Assembly: GCA_002428495.1 (NCBI GenBank)
Contig: DIWR01000024.1
Span: 124,001-188,000, forward strand
DNA length: 64,000 nucleotides
DNA from: Synergistaceae bacterium UBA6101
GTDB lineage: Bacteria > Synergistota > Synergistia > Synergistales > Synergistaceae
Direction: 5' to 3'
The notes under the pieces are model-generated. The model did not search any database. It was not told the DNA's origin and was given only the letters and a program-made list of their open reading frames with translations. Shown one piece after another: positions 59,608 to 64,000 of the stretch. Position 1 is the stretch's first letter; each line of letters begins with the position of its first letter. The translations under genes and the position numbers were made by a program.

Positions 59608-60864
59608 TTGAAAAAGTTAAGGGTTTTATCTTGTCTGATTATGTTTGCTCTGATCTTGGTGCCCAACGCAGCATTCGCCGATGGATTTGCTATCTATGAA
59701 TGGTCTGCGGGAGGAGTTGCAATGGGAGAAGCCTATATGTTCGCCGAAAACGATCCCTCCCTTCTCGCATACAACCCTGCAGGCATCACAAGGCTTCAGG
59801 GAAGCTGGTTCAGCGGAGGCCTTTCTTACATCAACCCGAGAAGCAGAGTTGATTTCCACGGCGGCAGCGGAGACGGACAGACATGGAGCAATGATGAGGC
59901 CCCCGGATATGTTCCCAGCCTTTTTTATGTCAGACAGCAGAATGACAAGCTCTGGTGGGGAATAGGAGTATTCTCCAGATTTGGGAACGCGACGCAATAC
60001 GATCCTGAATGGCCCGGACGCTTCAACAGCTATCTGGCTAAGATCACAGGTCTGACAGTCCAGCCTGCAGTGGCGTACAAGGTCACAGACAAACTTTCTA
60101 TAGCGGCAGGGCTTGATATAAACTACATCAGGCTGGAAATGAGAAAGGGCATCCCCGGAGTCATAGCTTACAAGTACGGACTTTCTCCGGGCACAGATGT
60201 CGATTTTCAGCTTGACGGAGAAAATATAGCCCTTGGATGGAACCTGGGCTTCAACTACGATTTTACAGAGAACACATCATTTGCCGCAGTTTACCGCTCC
60301 TAGATCAAGCAGGATATGGATGCAGATGTGGACCTGAAAAATGGAGGGACCAGATCCACGAAGGCACATGGCGCAGTGACGCTCCCCGACAGCCTGACGT
60401 TCGGTTTCGGCCACAGGTTCAATGAAAATACCAGGGCGGAGATCGGTGCCACGTACACAAAGTGGAGCACTTATGACAAGTTGGAAATGACCTACGATGA
60501 TTACCTGCCGACATCCTCCGATCCCAAAAACTGGGAAGACGTCTGGCGTTATCAGGTCGGTATAGAACACAAGATCAACGACACATGGAGCATAATGGGC
60601 GGTTACGCTTACGACAACAGCCCGATACCCGATGAATACATGGATTTTGCAGTCCCGACAGGGGACAGGCAGACTCTGAGCATAGGCTTCAAGAGGCGCA
60701 GCGGGAACTCCGAACTTGCCTTCGCGTGGGGATACATGTGGGTAAAAGACAGGGTCATTAAAGCAAAGGCATCGGACATTTACGGAGGGACTTTCACGAC
60801 AGCAGATACGCACGACAGCACCTCCCACATCCTGTCCTTGAGTTATATAGTCCATCTTAAATAA
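59608..60864 (+). pseudogene. FadL/OmpP1-family outer-membrane protein, interrupted by an in-frame amber codon
   Basis: 419 codons. TTG 59608 follows GAGGAAGGA. A signal peptide (MKKLRVLSCLIMFALILVPN, cut after AAFA) leads to DGFAIYEWSAGGVAMGEAYM and AYNPAGITRLQGSW, the FadL N-terminal plug motif. The frame meets TAG at 60301-60303 directly after FAAVYRS and continues in frame with IKQDMDADVDLKNGG to the C-terminal strand LSLSYIVHLK. In FadL proteins a Lys commonly follows YRS, so a single AAG to TAG change explains it. Role if read through: uptake of hydrophobic compounds across the outer membrane, which also shows the cell is diderm. Confidence 0.85.
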
Positions 60865-60889
60865 CTGCAATATTTTAATAAATGAGAAA

Positions 60890-60922
60890 ACGGTTTCGCC
60901 TTAAAGGTGGGGCCGTTTTTTT
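60890..60922 (+). terminator. Terminator after the FadL gene
   Basis: ACGGTTTCGCC-TTAA-AGGTGGGGCCGT with G-U pairs, followed by TTTTTT. Confidence 0.75.
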
Positions 60923-61062
60923 ATATTTCAGTAAATTGTATAATTTGCACCATCACTCTTGCCAATTTTTTTTATTGTTGTAAGCTATATGGAGGGCGGT
61001 AAAGACGCCGCAGTTGTTTTTTGTGCAAAAATATTATTTATTTCCCGGGGAGGAAATTTTCA

Positions 61063-62724
61063 ATGGCTACACAGGGGCATTTCGTGGATCTCGAGAGCTT
61101 TAAAAAACTCAACGCCATTCCTATAAGGACCACTATCGAGACAGCTTTCTACGGAAACAATGTGGTCAGGATCAAAGATCTCTGCCAGGCTTATGAACTT
61201 GCAAAGAGCAGCCCGGGAACTATCGAGCTTACAGGTATGCCTGTCCTTCGTCCCACAGAGCTGGGACTTCCGGAAGGCGCCAACGTTATGCTTTTCAACG
61301 ACGGTGCCGTCTTCGGCAGATGCGCAGCGGCAAGAAGGATCGTCGGCTATCCCAATGTTTCGGTCCCGGAGTATGCGACTCTTCTCAGAGAGGCAATTTA
61401 CAATTCAAGATTCAGGAAGTTCTATTCAGCGGAAGCCGTTATTGGCCTTGAAGAGGACTTCATGGTCAAGGCAAACGTTATGGTCCCTGAGAAGTTTGAG
61501 AATTCCATTTACAACTGGATGCTGAATTTCCAATACATGAACGATGAATACAGGGAACGCTATGCAAATTCCAGACCTCTCCCCAAGGACGGAGACCTTT
61601 TTGTATTTATCGATCCGGAATGGACACATCCAGATTATCCCCTCGGTCTTGCTTTCTTCTCCCCGGAACAAAACTGTGCTGCGATCCTCGGAATGAGGTA
61701 TTTCGGAGAGTTCAAGAAGGGTACCCTGACACTTGCATGGGGAGTGGGCGCCAGAAACGGCTACGCTGCATGCCACGGAGGGGTCAAAAGATACAAACTG
61801 AAGGACGGAAGCGATAAAAAATTCGTCATGGCGGTCTTCGGTCTTTCCGGTTCAGGAAAATCCACACTGACACATGCAAAACATAAGGACAAGTACGATG
61901 TCACAGTGCTTCATGATGACGCAGTCGTGATCAATGTAAAGGAAAAATATGCAATAGCCCTTGAACCTGCTTATTTTGACAAGATGCAGGACTATCCAAT
62001 GGGCTGTGAGGACAATAAATTCCTCCTGACTCTTCAGAACTGCGGTGTTGCCATAGACGAGAACGGCAAGCTTTTCGTTGTCAGCGAAGACATAAGGAAT
62101 GGCAACGGACGTGCAGTGAAATCAAGGTTCTGGTCACCGAACAGGATAGACCGGATCGATGAGCCGCTCAATGCCATCTTCTGGCTTATGAAAGACCCCA
62201 CGATCCCGCCAGTGCTTAAGATAACCGGAAACTCGCTCGCATCGGTAATGGGAGCGACCCTTGCCACAAGAAGGACTTCTGCTGAGAGGCTCGCTCCCGG
62301 AGTAGACCCGGATGCTCTTGTAATAGAGAGCTACGCCAACCCGTTCAGGACGTATCCCCTTGCGATGGATTACATAAGATTCAGATCTCTTTTTGAGGAC
62401 GGAGTCGATTGCTACATACTCAACACCGGTTCTTTCCTTGATAAGAAGGTAGAAAAAAATACAACTCTTAAGATACTGGAAGATATCGTCGAAGGCAAGG
62501 CAAAATTCGTGCCGTTTGGCGGGATACCGGGAATGGAAGTGCTGAACGTGCCCGGATTTGATATCGATTTCAAGAACTGGACCTTCAAACAGCAGTTCAT
62601 AAACAGGATGAACGACAGGATGCAATTTGTAAAATCAAGACAGACAGATCTGGGCGGGATGGACGCACTTCCGCCGGATGCGCTGAACGCGATCCAGTCA
62701 GTCATAGACTACCTGAAAAAATAG
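61063..62724 (+). CDS. pckA: Phosphoenolpyruvate carboxykinase, ATP type
   Basis: 553 residues from ATG 61063 with GGGAGGAAATT upstream. The kinase-1a P-loop GLSGSGKST is at 260-268, kinase-2 LHDDAVV at about 283-289, and FSPEQNCAAILGMRYFGE and AACHGGVKRY precede them. It interconverts oxaloacetate plus ATP with PEP, CO2 and ADP; in fermenters it often runs in either direction to link amino-acid carbon with glycolysis. It stands alone. A TATAAT at about 60949 may be part of its promoter. Confidence 0.93.
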   Translation: MATQGHFVDLESFKKLNAIPIRTTIETAFYGNNVVRIKDLCQAYELAKSSPGTIELTGMPVLRPTELGLPEGANVMLFNDGAVFGRCAAARRIVGYPNVSVPEYATLLREAIYNSRFRKFYSAEAVIGLEEDFMVKANVMVPEKFENSIYNWMLNFQYMNDEYRERYANSRPLPKDGDLFVFIDPEWTHPDYPLGLAFFSPEQNCAAILGMRYFGEFKKGTLTLAWGVGARNGYAACHGGVKRYKLKDGSDKKFVMAVFGLSGSGKSTLTHAKHKDKYDVTVLHDDAVVINVKEKYAIALEPAYFDKMQDYPMGCEDNKFLLTLQNCGVAIDENGKLFVVSEDIRNGNGRAVKSRFWSPNRIDRIDEPLNAIFWLMKDPTIPPVLKITGNSLASVMGATLATRRTSAERLAPGVDPDALVIESYANPFRTYPLAMDYIRFRSLFEDGVDCYILNTGSFLDKKVEKNTTLKILEDIVEGKAKFVPFGGIPGMEVLNVPGFDIDFKNWTFKQQFINRMNDRMQFVKSRQTDLGGMDALPPDALNAIQSVIDYLKK

Positions 62725-62734
62725 CTAAAGGCGG

Positions 62735-63255
62735 GCTGAAACTGCGTCCGCCGGGAGTCAATTGGCAAGCGATAGGCAAGCAATTGGCAAGCAATTGTAA
62801 AAGCAGGCGGTAACCTAGTCAGCCGGGGAATTTGCAGCCTCTGGCTGCGGTGAATTCGCGACAGTTGTCGCTGGTGAATTTGCATCGCTTCGCATCGCGG
62901 AGAATTTGCAGCTTTGCAAGCTGCGGTGAATTGGGTCTTGAATCGGGGATCTAAAATCCCCGTCTTTCCGGCCTTTGTCTTTTTATCGTCTCCCTCGAGT
63001 GCTCCTATCGGGGGTCCAGTGTCTCTGGTTTTAGTTTCTTACTGTCTTTACAAGGCCTTAAACAGAAGACGCTCCCCGATCTCAAAGCGCATTCGAAATG
63101 GTTCGAGCACTAAGGTTAATTTAATAAGTTTTCCTGACGGAAAATAGTGCTCTCCCGATTTATGCATTCGGGGACGACGGGGTTTTTAAAGGTTCCACGA
63201 CTGCTCAGCTATTGCTTAGCCACGCTTAGCTATTGCTAAGCCGTATTTAGAGGGG
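62735..63255. repeat. Repeat mosaic with inverted-core ~200-bp element
   Basis: 62755-62800: AATTGGCAAGC units at 10-11 bp steps. 62825-62940: a chain of GAATT-framed hairpins (GCAGCC-TCT-GGCTGC, GCGACA-GT-TGTCGC, GCAGCTT-TGC-AAGCTGC). 62940-63185: the ~200-bp element, but with its core (GTTTTAGTTTCTTACTG ... CCTTAAACAGAAGACGCT) inverted relative to the copies at 10.7, 26.4 and 44.5 kb. 63200-63245: GCTCAGC/GCTTAGC units. Confidence 0.75.
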
Positions 63256-63263
63256 GGATCGGC

Positions 63264-64000
63264 GTGGAGATCAAAGCTTTTGAAGTTGAAGAGTGGATGA
63301 ATAAATACGAGGATGATGCCAGATACAACATCGCGGAGACTTGTGTTGAATCCCTGAAAGTCGGAGAGTTGCTGGATATAGCATCTATCGAAAGGGACGA
63401 GTTCTTTGGAAGGCTTGCGGAGACGAAACTTACCTACGGAGCGATTCCGGGAAGCGTTGACCTGAGGGAAGAAATAACCAAGCTCTACCATAAAAAGAAA
63501 ACGATCGATAACGTTATTGTTACAAACGGCGGGATAGGAGCGAATTTCCTTGCCCTCTTCACACTGGTCAGGCCGGGAGATGAGGTGGTTGCAGTATATC
63601 CCACATATCAGCAGCTATATTCCCTTCCTGAATCTCTCGGGGCTAAGGTCAGGCGTCTTCGGACAGAACCGGAGGACGGATTCATCCCGGATATGAACAA
63701 ACTGAGGTCCCTTGTCAAATCAAACACAAGGGCAATAGTCATCAACACGCCGAACAACCCGACCGGCGCGTGTTTCGGTGAAAAGGTGATGAAAGAGATC
63801 GCTGGAATAGCCGACAAAGTAGGAGCATGGGTGGTTTGCGATGAAGTTTACCGTGGACTTGAGCACGAAGGAAGCTACTCTGTTCCCTCTATTGCGGACA
63901 TATATGAAAAAGGCGTCAGCACCTCCAGCATGTCGAAGGTCTATTCGCTTGCAGGCCTGAGGCTTGGATGGGTGACCGCGGATAAGGAATTTATAAAAGA
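63264..64000 (+). CDS. PLP-dependent aminotransferase, class I/II (partial)
   Basis: GTG 63264 sits 6 nt after AGGGGGGATC; 245 codons are visible before the window ends. YNIAETCVESLKVGELLDIA, LTYGAIPGSVDLREEITKLY, TNGGIGANFLALFTLVRPGD, INTPNNPTGACFGEKVMKEI, VCDEVYRGL and SSMSKVYSLAGLRLGW (with the PLP lysine in SMSK) give the fold-type I aminotransferase series. The substrate cannot be told from this half. Confidence 0.9.
   Translation, partial: MEIKAFEVEEWMNKYEDDARYNIAETCVESLKVGELLDIASIERDEFFGRLAETKLTYGAIPGSVDLREEITKLYHKKKTIDNVIVTNGGIGANFLALFTLVRPGDEVVAVYPTYQQLYSLPESLGAKVRRLRTEPEDGFIPDMNKLRSLVKSNTRAIVINTPNNPTGACFGEKVMKEIAGIADKVGAWVVCDEVYRGLEHEGSYSVPSIADIYEKGVSTSSMSKVYSLAGLRLGWVTADKEFIK

Noticed and set aside
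60301..60303. Pyrrolysine at the FadL amber codon
   Set aside because: Only one case in the window, in a protein family without known pyrrolysine, and a one-base change from a Lys codon explains it. Kept only as something to check.

Overview
The window looks like chromosome from a diderm, anaerobic, amino-acid-fermenting bacterium, most likely Synergistota. This is an inference from gene content, not from a marker gene. It rests on an outer-membrane FadL-type protein; threonine catabolism (tdh-kbl), an iron-sulfur serine dehydratase, isoaspartyl dipeptidase and ATP-type PEP carboxykinase; a DUF1659/DUF2922/YvrJ cluster; and heavy use of TTG and GTG starts behind strong GGAGG sites. Core genes are GC-moderate, while the defence island at 28.4-41.9 kb and some ATPase genes are clearly more AT-rich, which suggests transfer.

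Layout. 1-8 kb: glycogen genes on the minus strand (glgA partial and a GH57-phosphorylase fusion), a probable 6S RNA, then a HAD hydrolase, rarA, a cobalamin adenosyltransferase, a DUF2703 protein and tRNA-Leu. 8-19 kb: a repeat-rich zone with an AbiE-type toxin-antitoxin pair in reversed order, a hydratase/aldolase pair, a decayed trpA, a VIT1-like protein, a truncated HutD, a CoA-disulfide reductase-rhodanese, a DUF4143 ATPase and the 3' end of a dead group II intron. 19-23 kb: a YfcC transporter divergent from gntR-iadA, with an operator over the promoter. 23-28 kb: more repeats, a 54-residue membrane protein, a second DUF4143 ATPase, one or two small RNAs, a RelB/YoeB pair and two small genes (DUF2188 and a 45-residue protein).

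28.4-41.9 kb is a minus-strand operon that I read as a type 4 BREX phage-defence system (brxP, brxC, pglZ, brxL). It is bracketed by two genes I do not know from the canonical set: a 1002-residue protein with four diverged internal repeats at the front and a 65-residue zinc-ribbon protein at the end. No DNA methyltransferase is present. This is the best candidate in the window for something under-described.

42.2-44 kb: a run of tiny proteins, an M15 peptidase and a small sigma factor, with a perfect 18-bp palindrome in front. 44-48.2 kb: repeats carrying a complete IS element with a 6-bp target duplication, then trpB preceded by a classic trp attenuator (leader peptide with tandem Trp codons, then a terminator) but with no trpA. 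48.3-62.7 kb: an AspT-like exporter, a type IV pilin-like protein, tdh-kbl, a ferredoxin-type protein, a PTS IIC-like protein, serine dehydratase, small membrane and hypothetical genes, a truncated YeiH, an Rrf2 regulator, a FadL gene broken by an amber codon, and pckA. The right edge is an aminotransferase that runs off the window.

A second theme is intergenic repeats. At least five families occur: heptamers phased at 10-11 bp, GAATT-framed hairpins, a ~200-bp element whose core is inverted in one copy, a ~24-bp AGGTCTGACCCC sequence, and a 17-bp sequence next to ATPase genes. The AGGTCTGACCCC sequence repeatedly sits at the broken edge of gene fragments (trpA, group II intron), so repeat-mediated rearrangement seems to have shaped the locus, including the split of trpB from trpA.
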